A stretch of DNA of 23,159 nt from DASYHS01 sp035998295 (GCF_035998295.1 NZ_DASYHS010000030.1:1-23159); one strand, 5' to 3'; counted from the stretch's first letter, positions 7,477-15,152 are shown. A program made the numbers and translations. The notes: a model not told the origin generated them from the letters alone.

Positions 7477-8049
7477 TCACCCCATCGGCGTTCCTTCCGC
7501 CGGAGCCGGGGCCTGAACCGGGCGCGGGACCGGGAAGATCAGCGCGCCGCCCCAGAACATCGACACCTGGCCGGGGATCTCCTCGCGCACGTCGCCCGCG
7601 ACCCGGAAATAGCGCACGCCGTCGGCGTAGGACGGGATCTCGGTCCCGTCGACCGACAGCGAGACCACGAACAGGTTGCGGTCCTCCCGGGTCTCGCCCG
7701 CGCCCCTGTCGTTGAGATAGCGCACGTCCACCTCCAGCGGGTCGCGGTCGGGCAGCTCCTCCACCGGGACCTCGAAGAGGTAGCGGCTCGTGGTCTGGCC
7801 GACGGAGACCCGGCCGATCTCCCGCCCGTCGACGACCAGGGCCATCAGCGGGGCGACGCCGCCGGCGGGCTCGCCCCGCGCGATCACGGCGAACTCGACG
7901 ACCGGGCGGGCGGCGGCCCCGACCGCTTCCCCGGTCAGCGACGCGATCTCGACCTGGGGGCCGGCGACGAACTGGTTCGGGATCTCGGTCGTGCAGGCGC
8001 TCGCGGCCAGAAGCGGCGCCAGCAATCGAGCGGGGCGGAGTCGGAGCAT
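7477..8049 (-). CDS. Putative lipoprotein with CBM60-like (Ca-dependent xylan-binding type) domain
   Basis: The protein has 190 residues. The N-terminus is a short signal with a lipobox-like end (LLAPLLAASAC, Cys19), so a lipid-anchored periplasmic or outer-membrane location is likely, although Ala rather than Leu at -3 is not ideal. Residues about 48-150 read like the Ca-dependent carbohydrate-binding module of the CBM60 type (PF16841). Features are a beta strand with LVVDGREIGRVSV, then PLEVDVRYLND, then the diagnostic EDRNLFVVSLSVDG and a closing VRYF. The Asp/Asn residues around 113-125 would be the calcium and sugar ligands in that family. ATG 8049 has GGGAGG 9 bp upstream. The stop is 43 bp before the galE start, so the two probably form one unit. 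The domain call is by pattern recognition only. Confidence 0.6.
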   Translation of the reverse strand: MLRLRPARLLAPLLAASACTTEIPNQFVAGPQVEIASLTGEAVGAAARPVVEFAVIARGEPAGGVAPLMALVVDGREIGRVSVGQTTSRYLFEVPVEELPDRDPLEVDVRYLNDRGAGETREDRNLFVVSLSVDGTEIPSYADGVRYFRVAGDVREEIPGQVSMFWGGALIFPVPRPVQAPAPAEGTPMG

Positions 8050-8412
8050 CTTCGGTTTCCTCCCGGTCCTTGTGCGATGTTCCGACTCTAGGCGTCCCCG
8101 GGGCCGCGCACCCCCCGTTTTTTCGGATGAGAACGCAGCTCTGAAGAGTCTTCCGGGTGCTCCAAAGTTCCTCGATCGGGCAAGAGGTGGCAATACCCGA
8201 TACCAAGGGGCTCTCGATCGGAGCGAAAAATTCAAGCATTCTGGTAAGTGAATAGAACGGATAACTATGAAATTGGGCGCTTGGACGCGGACTAAGGAAC
8301 CTATAAACCCAAGGTCTGTTCGTCTCGTGACGGATCGAATGCGGGAAGCACCTGAAATCAAGTATCCGTGCCATTGTCATGGGGCGGCGGGTTTACGAGG
8401 TCTTCTTTTTGA
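8050..8412. other. Divergent intergenic region between the lipoprotein and wbaP-like genes
   Basis: This 363-bp stretch holds no convincing gene and is clearly richer in A and T than its surroundings from about 8110 to 8410, as expected for divergent promoters. CTCGATCGG occurs at 8171-8179 and again at 8213-8221, 42 bp apart (about four helical turns). TGCCATTGT at 8369-8377, followed by CGGCGGG, recurs upstream of the flippase gene. No clear -35/-10 pair can be chosen. Confidence 0.6.
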
Positions 8413-9987
8413 ATGGATGTGAGCGGCGCAGGCACGCCGGACCGAAGGGGCAGGGCCGGATCGGCGCCGCCCGGCCGGGCGTGTCGCCGGCTGGAAACGA
8501 CGGGGATTCATCGGGGCATGGTGAATGATGTTCAGGCCGTCCTGACGGATGCGTCGCTGGAGCGTTTGAAGGGGCGCATGCGCAGCCGCCAGCCGGCGCT
8601 CGTGCAGTTCTCGTTCGACCTGGCGTCGGTGATCCTGGCGGTGACCGCGGCGTGCCTGATCGGCCGCTGGCTGGTCGACCGGTTCGGCTGGGAGATGGCG
8701 CTGCCGGCCGACCTGCCGGCCGAAGCGCAGGCGCTTGCCGTGGTCCTGCTCGCGGTCCCGGCCGGCAAGTTCGCGGCCGGGCTCTATCCCGGCTACGGCG
8801 TCACATTGGTCGAGCGGCTGCGGCGCCAGGCCCTGGTCATCGCCTGGGTCGGTGCCGGCGTGCTGCTGATCGACGCCTATGTCCTCGACGGGCGCTGGGG
8901 GTTCCGCTTCTCGCTGATCAGCCTGATGGCGCTGGCTCCGATCGTCTACGTCGCCGACATCCTCGCCCGCAAGGTGCTGATGCGGCTGCGCATGTGGGGG
9001 CGGCCCTGCGTCGTGGTCGGGGCGGGGCGCACCGGGACGGAGCTGGTGCGGCGCCTGGCGCGGCACGAGTATCTGGGCTTCACCCCGGTGCTGTTCGTCG
9101 ACGACGACGCGACGAAATGGGGCACGACGATCGAGGGGCTGCCCGTCGTGGCGCCGTCGGGGATCGGCAGCTTCGGCCGGCTGGCCGGCCGCGCCTCGGC
9201 CGCGATCCTGGCGATGCCGGACCAGCCGCGGGAGAAGGTGCGCGAGATCGTGCGCTCGCTGCCGTTCCGCACGGTCTTCCTGGTCGCCGACCTGCCCGGA
9301 TACGGCGCGCTGAACACCCGGACCTGCGACATGGGCGGCATCCTCTCGGTCGAGGTGCGGCGCAACGTGAAATCGCCGGTGCCCCAGGCGTTGAAGCGGG
9401 TGGTCGACGTCGTCGGGTCCGCGGCCCTGCTGCTGGCGATCGCGCCGCTGATGGGACTGATCGCGCTGGCGATCCGGTTCGATTCGCCCGGGCCGGTCCT
9501 GTTCCGCCAGAAGCGCTGGGCGGGCGGCGCGCTGGCCTTCGAGGCGCTGAAGTTCCGCACCATGCATGCCGACGCCGAGGAGCGGCTGGTCGAACTGCTG
9601 CGCACCGACCCGGCGCTCAGGCTGGAATACGAGACCTATCACAAGCTGCAGGACGACCCGCGGGTGACCAGGGCCGGCCGCCTGCTGCGCCGGCTCAGCT
9701 TCGACGAGCTGCCGCAGCTCTGGAACGTCCTGATCGGGGACATGAGCCTGATCGGGCCGCGGCCCTACATGCCGCACGAGCTGACCCCCTACCCGGAGGC
9801 GCGCGCGGTGCTGGCCCAGGTGCGGCCCGGCATCACCGGCCTGTGGCAGGTGTCCGGGCGGCACAACACCACCTTCGAGGAACGCATCGCCCTCGACGTG
9901 GCCTATATCGAGAACTACTCGATCTGGTTCGACTTCTACATCCTGCTGCGCACCGTCGTGACGGTGATCCGCGCGGAGGGTGCCTGA
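8413..9987 (+). CDS. Undecaprenyl-phosphate sugar phosphotransferase (WbaP-like), exopolysaccharide initiation
   Basis: This enzyme transfers a hexose-1-phosphate (Gal or Glc) from its UDP-sugar to undecaprenyl phosphate, the first step of repeat-unit assembly at the inner membrane. The 524-residue length fits the full WbaP architecture. There are about four membrane segments from residue 47 to about 185, and a CoA-binding-like Rossmann domain (about 195-300, PCVVVGAGRTGTELVRRLA). A reentrant membrane helix and the catalytic domain (about 325-524) follow, with SPGPVLFRQKRW, LKFRTM, DELPQLWNVLIGDMSLIGPR and RPGITGLWQVSGR. ATG 8413 has GAGG 12 bp upstream; ATG 8518 (MVNDVQ) is a reasonable alternative, because the first 35 residues look unconserved. 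galE nearby makes galactose a plausible first sugar, but this is inference. Confidence 0.93.
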   Translation: MDVSGAGTPDRRGRAGSAPPGRACRRLETTGIHRGMVNDVQAVLTDASLERLKGRMRSRQPALVQFSFDLASVILAVTAACLIGRWLVDRFGWEMALPADLPAEAQALAVVLLAVPAGKFAAGLYPGYGVTLVERLRRQALVIAWVGAGVLLIDAYVLDGRWGFRFSLISLMALAPIVYVADILARKVLMRLRMWGRPCVVVGAGRTGTELVRRLARHEYLGFTPVLFVDDDATKWGTTIEGLPVVAPSGIGSFGRLAGRASAAILAMPDQPREKVREIVRSLPFRTVFLVADLPGYGALNTRTCDMGGILSVEVRRNVKSPVPQALKRVVDVVGSAALLLAIAPLMGLIALAIRFDSPGPVLFRQKRWAGGALAFEALKFRTMHADAEERLVELLRTDPALRLEYETYHKLQDDPRVTRAGRLLRRLSFDELPQLWNVLIGDMSLIGPRPYMPHELTPYPEARAVLAQVRPGITGLWQVSGRHNTTFEERIALDVAYIENYSIWFDFYILLRTVVTVIRAEGA

Positions 9988-9994
9988 CGCCGCA

Positions 9995-10033
9995 CCCCTT
10001 TCCCGCCCCGCGGCAGGCGCGGCGGGAAAGGGG
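9995..10033. terminator. Strong bidirectional hairpin between the convergent wbaP-like and ahpD-like genes
   Basis: CCCCTTTCCCGCC at 9995-10007 pairs perfectly with 10021-10033, giving a 13-bp stem and 13-nt loop. It lies 7 bp after the WbaP-like stop and 31 bp beyond the 3' end of the convergent AhpD-like gene. It could serve both strands. There is no long T-run on either side. Confidence 0.65.
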
Positions 10034-10064
10034 GCCGTTCGCGGTCCGCCTCAGGCCGGCCGCC

Positions 10065-10508
10065 TCAGGCCGGGTGGACGTTCCGGAACGAGATCGCGAG
10101 CCGGTTCAGCGCGTTGATCAGGCCGATCGCGACCGTGAGCTTCACCAGCTCCGCCTCGTTGAAGTGGCTGCGCGCCTCCTCGTAGACCGCGTCGGGGGCG
10201 TAGGTCTCGGAGATCAGCGTCAGCGCCTCGGTCCAGGCCAGCGCCGCCCGCTCGCGCGCGTCGTAGAGCGGGGATTCGCGCCATGCCGACAGCAGCAGCA
10301 TCCGCGCGTCGCTCTCGCCGTGCGTGCGCGCGTCGCGGCTGTGCATGTGCAGGCAGAACGCGCAGCCGTTGATCTGCGAGGCGCGGATCTTGACCAGCTC
10401 CAGCAGCGTGCGGTCCAGCCCGCAGCCCTCGACATACTTGTTGAGCGCGAACACCGCCTCCATCGCCTCGGGGGCCGCGCGGTAGGGGTCGTATCTCAGG
10501 TGCTTCAT
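10065..10508 (-). CDS. AhpD-like / carboxymuconolactone decarboxylase family protein (ECF41 target)
   Basis: This 147-residue protein of the carboxymuconolactone decarboxylase/AhpD family is predicted to be a thiol peroxidase-type redox protein in the cytoplasm. The AhpD signature is INGCAFCLHMHSRDAR, with Cys49, Cys52 and His56 forming the CxxC-xxx-H active site. Single-domain proteins of this size usually form trimers or hexamers. The start ATG 10508 has GGAGAG just upstream. It lies 28 bp downstream of an ECF41 sigma factor gene. Pairing with a carboxymuconolactone decarboxylase, oxidoreductase or epimerase gene is the hallmark of ECF41 loci, so this is the expected target. An ECF41-type promoter at 10547-10573 supports this. 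The physiological substrate is unknown. Confidence 0.9.
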   Translation of the reverse strand: MKHLRYDPYRAAPEAMEAVFALNKYVEGCGLDRTLLELVKIRASQINGCAFCLHMHSRDARTHGESDARMLLLSAWRESPLYDARERAALAWTEALTLISETYAPDAVYEEARSHFNEAELVKLTVAIGLINALNRLAISFRNVHPA

Positions 10509-10536
10509 GGGTCTCTCCGTCTCCGGGATTGCGACT

Positions 10537-11424
10537 TCATCCCGTAGACGGAGCGGGGACCGCCGGCGTGACCGCGTGCCGCAGTTTTTCCGGATTGAGC
10601 ACCCGGTGCATGGACAGGATGCGCCGCCCGTCGGTCTCGATCACCGTGGTCGAGTGGACCCGGCCGTCCCTCAGGGTGACCAGCCCGGGCGCGCCGTTGA
10701 TCCAGGCGATCCGCTCCTCGGCCGGGCCGGCCAGCTTGCGCGCGACGCCCAGCAGCATGCGCGCGATGCGCGCCGCGCCATGGACGGGCCTGCGCGCGGC
10801 CCACACCTTGCCGCCGCCGTCGCTGAGGAACGTCGCGTCCTCGGCGAACAGCGACAGCAGCGCCGCTTCGTCCTGCGCCCGGGCCGCTTCGGCATAGCGC
10901 CGCAGCAGGTCGCGATGGGCCTCGGCACTGACCTCGAAGCGCGGCCTGGCGTCGCGGACCCGCTCGCGGGCGCGGTGCACCATCTGCCGGCAGGCCTCCC
11001 GGCTCCGGCCGAGCGTGCGCGCGATCTCCGCGTAGTCGACGTCGAACGCCTCGCGCAGCAGGAAGGCCGCGCGCTCCTCCGGCGCCAGGCGCTCCAGCAG
11101 CAGCAGGAAGGCGGAGGAGAGGTCGGAGGCGAGCTCGGCGCGCCGGTCGGGGGCGTCCTCCTCGACCGCCGGTTCCGGCAGCCAGGGGCCGGCATAGGCG
11201 GCGCGCTCGGACGCCGAGGCGCGCAGCCGGTCGATGCACAGCCGCGTCATCGCCGTCGTCAGCCAGGCCTCGGGGACGCGGACGGCGTCCGCGTCCGCCG
11301 CGTGCCAGCGCAGGAACGTCTCCTGCACCAGGTCCTCGGCGTCGCCGACGGAGCCGAGCATGCGGTAGCCGATGCCCTTCAGCCGGCTGCGGTGGCGTTC
11401 GAATTCGGCGGTCTTCGGGTCCAT
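10537..11424 (-). CDS. ECF41 (SigJ-like) RNA polymerase sigma factor with C-terminal SnoaL-like domain
   Basis: This 295-residue extracytoplasmic-function sigma factor has region 2 (residues about 5-70, with DAEDLVQETFLRWH), region 4 (about 105-160, LAPEERAAFLLREAFDVDYA then helix-turn-helix ARTLGRSREACRQMVHRAR) and a SnoaL/NTF2-like C-terminal domain (about 165-285). All three ECF41 landmarks are visible: WLPEP in the linker (81-85), DGGGK (202-206) and NPEKL (277-281), a variant of NPDKL. In this family the C-terminal extension regulates activity in place of an anti-sigma factor, and none is encoded nearby. The start at 11424 has GAGG 4 bp upstream. A TGTCACG-N16-CGTC promoter precedes the gene, consistent with autoregulation, and a second lies in its last codons for the AhpD-like gene. 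Confidence 0.94.
   Translation of the reverse strand: MDPKTAEFERHRSRLKGIGYRMLGSVGDAEDLVQETFLRWHAADADAVRVPEAWLTTAMTRLCIDRLRASASERAAYAGPWLPEPAVEEDAPDRRAELASDLSSAFLLLLERLAPEERAAFLLREAFDVDYAEIARTLGRSREACRQMVHRARERVRDARPRFEVSAEAHRDLLRRYAEAARAQDEAALLSLFAEDATFLSDGGGKVWAARRPVHGAARIARMLLGVARKLAGPAEERIAWINGAPGLVTLRDGRVHSTTVIETDGRRILSMHRVLNPEKLRHAVTPAVPAPSTG
10547..10573 (-). promoter_or_regulatory. ECF41-type promoter for the AhpD-like gene, inside the sigma gene 3' end
   Basis: Read on the minus strand, GGTCACG (10573-10567), a 16-bp spacer and CGTC (10550-10547) follow the ECF41 promoter pattern (TGTCACA...CGTC). The CGTC ends 38 bp before the AhpD-like start. The element lies wholly inside the final codons of the sigma factor gene. 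The spacer shares GGCGGTCCC with the upstream sigma promoter and has the same length. Confidence 0.7.
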
Positions 11425-11454
11425 GGGGCCTCGTCCGGTCGGTCTCGCGATCCA

Positions 11455-11481
11455 GACGGGCGGGACCGCCCGATCGTGACA
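11455..11481 (-). promoter_or_regulatory. ECF41-type autoregulatory promoter for the sigma factor gene
   Basis: On the minus strand, TGTCACG (11481-11475), a 16-bp spacer and CGTC (11458-11455) match six of seven -35 bases and all four -10 bases of the ECF41 consensus. The CGTC ends 30 bp before the sigma factor ATG at 11424. It sits in the 94-bp gap after the wecG-like gene. Confidence 0.75.
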
Positions 11482-11518
11482 CCGCGCCGGAACACCTACA
11501 GCGCCCGGGCCCCGGCCG

Positions 11519-12310
11519 TCACGCCTCGATGCGCTCGACCGCCGGCCGGCGGGCGGCGACGCCGCGCGACAGCCACCAGGCCACGTACCAGGGCTCGACG
11601 AGGTAGCGCCGCCAGAACCGCTTGGGATTGGCGAGCAGCCGGGCCGTCCATTCCAGCCCGAACCGGCCGAGCCAGCGCGGCGGGGTGTAGGCGGCGCCGG
11701 CGAAATACTCCAGGCACGCGCCGCAGGTGCCGATGCAGTTGACCGCGAGGTCGGCCTTGTTCTCGGCGATCCAGTGCTCCTGCCGGCCCATGCCCATGCC
11801 GACGATCAGCATGTGCGGGCGGCAGGCGTTGATGCGCTCGACCACGGCCCGGTTCTCGGGGCCGTCGCGCGTGGTGTCGAAATACCCGTCGCGCCCCTCG
11901 ATCTGGAGCCCGGGGAAGCGCCGGCGCAGCGTCGCCAGCCCGGTCTCGAGCACGTCGGGCGGAGCACCCAGGTAGAAGATGCGCCAGCCCTCGCGGTCGG
12001 CGCGCTCCAGCAGCGGCAGGAACCAGTCGATCCAGCCGGTCCTGTGCTCGGCCTTCAGGTCGAGCCCGAAGGCCCGGCCGAGCCACACCAGCGGCATGCC
12101 GTCGATGTGGACGCAGGTGTCGGGGTCCTCGTGCAGCCTGCGGAAGGTCTCGTCGCGGGCGTAGACGTAGAGGCCGTGGACGTTCTGGCTCGCGATCACG
12201 ACCTTGCGGTCGTTCCGGACCGCGCGCCCGATCAGGCTGAACAGGTCGTCGACCGTCGTCGGCGTGATCTTGAAGCCGCACAGCCGGTAGGACGGCGGAT
12301 TGGTCGGCAT
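11519..12310 (-). CDS. WecG/TagA/CpsF family glycosyltransferase
   Basis: This 263-residue family GT26 enzyme adds an N-acetylmannosaminuronate-, N-acetylmannosamine- or glucuronate-type sugar to an undecaprenyl-diphosphate intermediate at the cytoplasmic membrane face. Visible signatures are VVIASQNVHGLYVYARDETF near residues 42-61, DGMPLVWLGRAFG near 75-87, IFYLGAPPDVLE near 120-131 and the family motif VGMGMGRQEHWIAEN near 170-184. The C-terminal tail PKRFWRRYLVEP is amphipathic and basic, as in TagA/GumM members, where it mediates membrane contact. ATG 12310 has GGGAG upstream. It lies 82 bp after the Wzz/BY-kinase gene on the same strand, with a strong hairpin between. It probably acts early in repeat-unit assembly, after the WbaP-like enzyme; donor sugar unknown. 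Confidence 0.93.
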   Translation of the reverse strand: MPTNPPSYRLCGFKITPTTVDDLFSLIGRAVRNDRKVVIASQNVHGLYVYARDETFRRLHEDPDTCVHIDGMPLVWLGRAFGLDLKAEHRTGWIDWFLPLLERADREGWRIFYLGAPPDVLETGLATLRRRFPGLQIEGRDGYFDTTRDGPENRAVVERINACRPHMLIVGMGMGRQEHWIAENKADLAVNCIGTCGACLEYFAGAAYTPPRWLGRFGLEWTARLLANPKRFWRRYLVEPWYVAWWLSRGVAARRPAVERIEA

Positions 12311-12347
12311 GGGCGGTTTCTCCCCCCTCCGGGTCGCGACGGCGTCC

Positions 12348-12379
12348 GGGACGCCGGGGGACGGGGTCCCCGGCGTCCC
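12348..12379 (-). terminator. GC hairpin between the BY-kinase and wecG-like genes
   Basis: GGGACGCCGGGG (12348-12359) pairs with its complement at 12368-12379, giving a 12-bp stem and 8-nt loop. It lies 13 bp past the kinase stop and before the wecG-like start on the minus strand. No U-tract is present, so partial termination or mRNA processing is more likely than a full stop. Confidence 0.5.
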
Positions 12380-12392
12380 GGCACGGCCGGTC

Positions 12393-14672
12393 TCAGTTGC
12401 GGAAATAGGAGCCTCGGCGGCCGATGTAGTACTCGATCTCGCCCGAGCCGTAGCGCGCGCCCTTGGCCGCGTCGACCTGGTTGAGGACGACGCCGGCCAT
12501 GTTGGCGCCGGCCTCGTCGAGCTGGCGCATGGCCATCTCGACGATGCGCCGGCCGGTGCTCCGCCAGCGGACCACGACGACGGTCTGGCTGGCCTTCTCG
12601 GCGAGGATGCGGGTGTCCGACACCGGCAGCACCGGCGGCGCATCGAGCACGACCAGGTCGTACTGCGAGCTGACGTTGAACAGGAGCTGGTCCATCAGCG
12701 GGTGGCGGATCACCTCCTCCGGGTGGTCGACCGCGCCGCCGGCCAGGATCACGTCGGCGCCGGTCTTCGGATCGCGCTGGACGACCTGGGACAGCCCGGC
12801 GGACCCGTTCAGGAACTCGGCCAGGCCGATCCGGTTCTCCAGCCCCAGCGCCGCGTGCATCTGCGGGCGGCGCAGGTCGCAGTCGATCAGCAGCACCTTG
12901 CGGCCGGCGACGGCGATGATCCGCGACAGCGACGAGGCGACCGAGGACTTGCCCTCGCCCGGCACGGCCGAGGTGATCAGGATCACGTTGCCCTTGCCGT
13001 GGCGCTGGTTGGCGATGACCAGCGAGGTGAACAGCCCCTTGATCGACTGGGTGAACGCCGAGGCCGGCCGGTCGATGACGTAGTCCTGGGGCGGCGCGCG
13101 GCGCAGCCGGCCGGAGCGCACCAGCGGCAGCACGCCGAGTGCCCGGGCGTGCAGCATCCGCTCGATGTCCTCGCGGGTCTGGATGCCCGTCTCCATCTGC
13201 TCGGCGACGAAGACCAGCACGAGGCCGATGCCGCAGGCGAGCACGAAGGCGAGGCCGACCATCAGCGTCCGGTTCGGGAAGGACGGGCGCAGCGGCAGGC
13301 TGGCGTTGGAGACGATCCAGGCGTTCGGCTGGTCGAGGTCGACCTCCTGCGTCTCCTTGTAGCGGGCGAGGAAGTTCTCGAACAGCGTCCGGTTGGCGGC
13401 GGCCTCGCGCTCGAGCGAACGGTAGTCGATCTCCAGCGTGTTGAGGCGCGTGGCCTCGTCCTGGAGCCGGCCCATCGCCGCCTCGAGGCTGCGCAGCCGG
13501 TCGGCCGCGACCGCGACCTGGCTGCTCAGCGACTGGACGCGGCTGTTCGCCTCGGCGGCGATCTGGCCCTGGATGTCGGCGATCTGCGCTTTGATGTCGA
13601 CCACCTGCGGGTGGCGCGGCCCCAGGGTGTTCAGCAGCTCGGCCTCGCGCTGGCGCAGCGTGGCCTCCTGCGAGCGCAGGTTCGTCACCACGGGGTTGTC
13701 GACGCCTTCCAGTGCCGCGCGCGCGCCGCGGTTGCGCACGGAGCCCTGCAGCGAGTCGAGCTGGGCCTGCAGCGCGCTGTACTCGGCGCGCGCACCGATC
13801 ACCTGCGTCGTGAGCTGGGTGATCTGCTCGTTGACCAGGCGCGCGTCGCGGCCTTCGAGCATGCCGTTCTCGGCCCGGAAGCGCTCGACCGCCTGCTCGG
13901 CCGTCTCGACCTCGGTGCGCAGGCGCGACAGGCGCTCGCTCAGCCACTGCATCGCGCGCTGGCGGGCGTCGAACTTGGCCTCGAGCTGCTGGGTGATGTA
14001 GAGCGAGGCGACCGCGTTGGCGACTTCGAGCGCGCGGCGCGGGTCCTCGGAGGTGAACGAGATCTCGAGGACGCGCGAGCGGCCGATCGTCCCGACGCTG
14101 AGCCGCGACTGGAACGCCGACACCATCGCGGCCTCGGTGCCGCGCTGCGCCGCCTCGGGGTCCACCGGCTCCTGCTCGGGCTCGCCGAAGACGTAGGCCT
14201 TGGCCTGGCGGACCGCGCCGGCGATGTCCAGGTCGATGCCGAGCAGCCCGGGCTCGGTCTCCTCGGCCGCCGCGATCTCGGGGTTGAACTCGGCCGTGCG
14301 GTCCAGTCCGGTTTCGGCGATGGCGCGCTGCGCCAGCGCGTCGGAGCGGATCACCTCGATCTCGCTCTCCATCGTCTCGGCGCCGGGGGACATGCCGGCG
14401 ATCACCGACTGCACGTCCACGACCTGCTGCTCGCGCGGATCGACCATCACCGAGGTCGTCGCCGTGTAGACCGGCGTCAGGCTCTCGGTGAGCGCCAGTC
14501 CGCCCAGCGTCACCACCACGATCGTTCCGGCCAGCAGCCATTTCCGGCGCGAAAGGACCATCAGCAGGTCCTTCAGGCCGAGTTGAGGGGCGGAATCCCT
14601 GGGGCCCTGTTCGTAGGTGCCCCAATCCGCGCGATCGGCTTCCCGCCGTTCGGGCAACACCAGTTTGTTCAT
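12393..14672 (-). CDS. Polysaccharide co-polymerase / BY-type tyrosine autokinase fusion (Wzz-Wzc-like)
   Basis: This inner-membrane protein controls exopolysaccharide chain length and export through cycles of tyrosine phosphorylation. About 759 residues are in the Wzc/ExoP order: Wzz domain with the first membrane helix near residues 45-63, and a long coiled-coil periplasmic region with GPRHPQVVDIKAQI and the GNVR-type LEIDYRSLEREAAANRTLFE. A second membrane helix (TLMVGLAFVLACGIGLVLVF) and the cytoplasmic kinase follow. The kinase has Walker A (VPGEGKSSVAS, about 565-575), Walker A' (VLLIDCDLRRPQ) and Walker B (LVVLDAPPVL). A C-terminal Tyr cluster (YGSGEIEYYIGRRGSYFRN) provides autophosphorylation sites. 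I chose ATG 14672 because the protein then begins shortly before the Wzz domain; upstream in-frame starts (14780, GTG 14816) add unconserved residues. Divergent from the flippase gene. Confidence 0.93.
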   Translation of the reverse strand: MNKLVLPERREADRADWGTYEQGPRDSAPQLGLKDLLMVLSRRKWLLAGTIVVVTLGGLALTESLTPVYTATTSVMVDPREQQVVDVQSVIAGMSPGAETMESEIEVIRSDALAQRAIAETGLDRTAEFNPEIAAAEETEPGLLGIDLDIAGAVRQAKAYVFGEPEQEPVDPEAAQRGTEAAMVSAFQSRLSVGTIGRSRVLEISFTSEDPRRALEVANAVASLYITQQLEAKFDARQRAMQWLSERLSRLRTEVETAEQAVERFRAENGMLEGRDARLVNEQITQLTTQVIGARAEYSALQAQLDSLQGSVRNRGARAALEGVDNPVVTNLRSQEATLRQREAELLNTLGPRHPQVVDIKAQIADIQGQIAAEANSRVQSLSSQVAVAADRLRSLEAAMGRLQDEATRLNTLEIDYRSLEREAAANRTLFENFLARYKETQEVDLDQPNAWIVSNASLPLRPSFPNRTLMVGLAFVLACGIGLVLVFVAEQMETGIQTREDIERMLHARALGVLPLVRSGRLRRAPPQDYVIDRPASAFTQSIKGLFTSLVIANQRHGKGNVILITSAVPGEGKSSVASSLSRIIAVAGRKVLLIDCDLRRPQMHAALGLENRIGLAEFLNGSAGLSQVVQRDPKTGADVILAGGAVDHPEEVIRHPLMDQLLFNVSSQYDLVVLDAPPVLPVSDTRILAEKASQTVVVVRWRSTGRRIVEMAMRQLDEAGANMAGVVLNQVDAAKGARYGSGEIEYYIGRRGSYFRN

Positions 14673-15152
14673 GCCGTCTATCTGGTCCCTGACACGTCCA
14701 GCGCCGTAGATGAAGAGCTTCCGTGGCCCGGCCCGTGTGGACGACGCGCCGCGGAAGCGTCCAGCCGAGAACGGCTGCATGGGGACATCGGCCCCCGACC
14801 CGTCGAATGCTACCACTCATGAAACCGTGGTCGCGTAGGGTGCATGCGGGTGACGCCGCCATAACACCTTCGGGTCCCGCGTCGCGGCCGGGGACGGAAC
14901 CGGGTGCGATCCGGCGTGTTCGCCATCCGCCGGCGCTTTCCGGGAGGCGCATCCGGCTCCCGCGGCCGGCCGTTCGGGCTGCCCCCTTTGCCGAGAGGCA
15001 ACCCCGGCCGATCAGTGGTCCGGGACCTTCCGCACTGCCATTGTGAAACGGCGGGACCTGCCTGAAACGGCGGGGCCCGTCGTGCGTTACGGGTGGATCG
15101 AGGGACGCGGGGCCGGGCGCAGCGACGCCCGCCCCTCCGGGAGGAAAGCTGT
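14673..15152. other. Divergent regulatory region between the BY-kinase and flippase genes
   Basis: This 480-bp stretch separates divergent exopolysaccharide genes and has no convincing gene, although the kinase frame stays open back to GTG 14816. TGAAACGGCGGG is repeated at 15044-15055 and 15063-15074 with a 19-bp period. TGCCATTGT at 15036-15044, just before the first copy, matches an element upstream of the WbaP-like gene. No clear -35/-10 pair is seen. A strong Shine-Dalgarno GGGAGGAAA at 15139-15147 serves the flippase. Confidence 0.6.
15044..15074. repeat. Two direct repeats of TGAAACGGCGGG, 19-bp period
   Basis: Identical 12-bp units lie at 15044-15055 and 15063-15074, about 80-110 bp before the flippase start. 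Near-two-turn spacing and position suggest a regulator binding site, but no protein can be named. Confidence 0.5.

Noticed and set aside
15093..15152. ATG 15093 as flippase start
   Set aside because: It would place an excellent Shine-Dalgarno sequence inside the gene and add a polar tail; TTG 15153 with GGAGG 8 bp upstream fits better.
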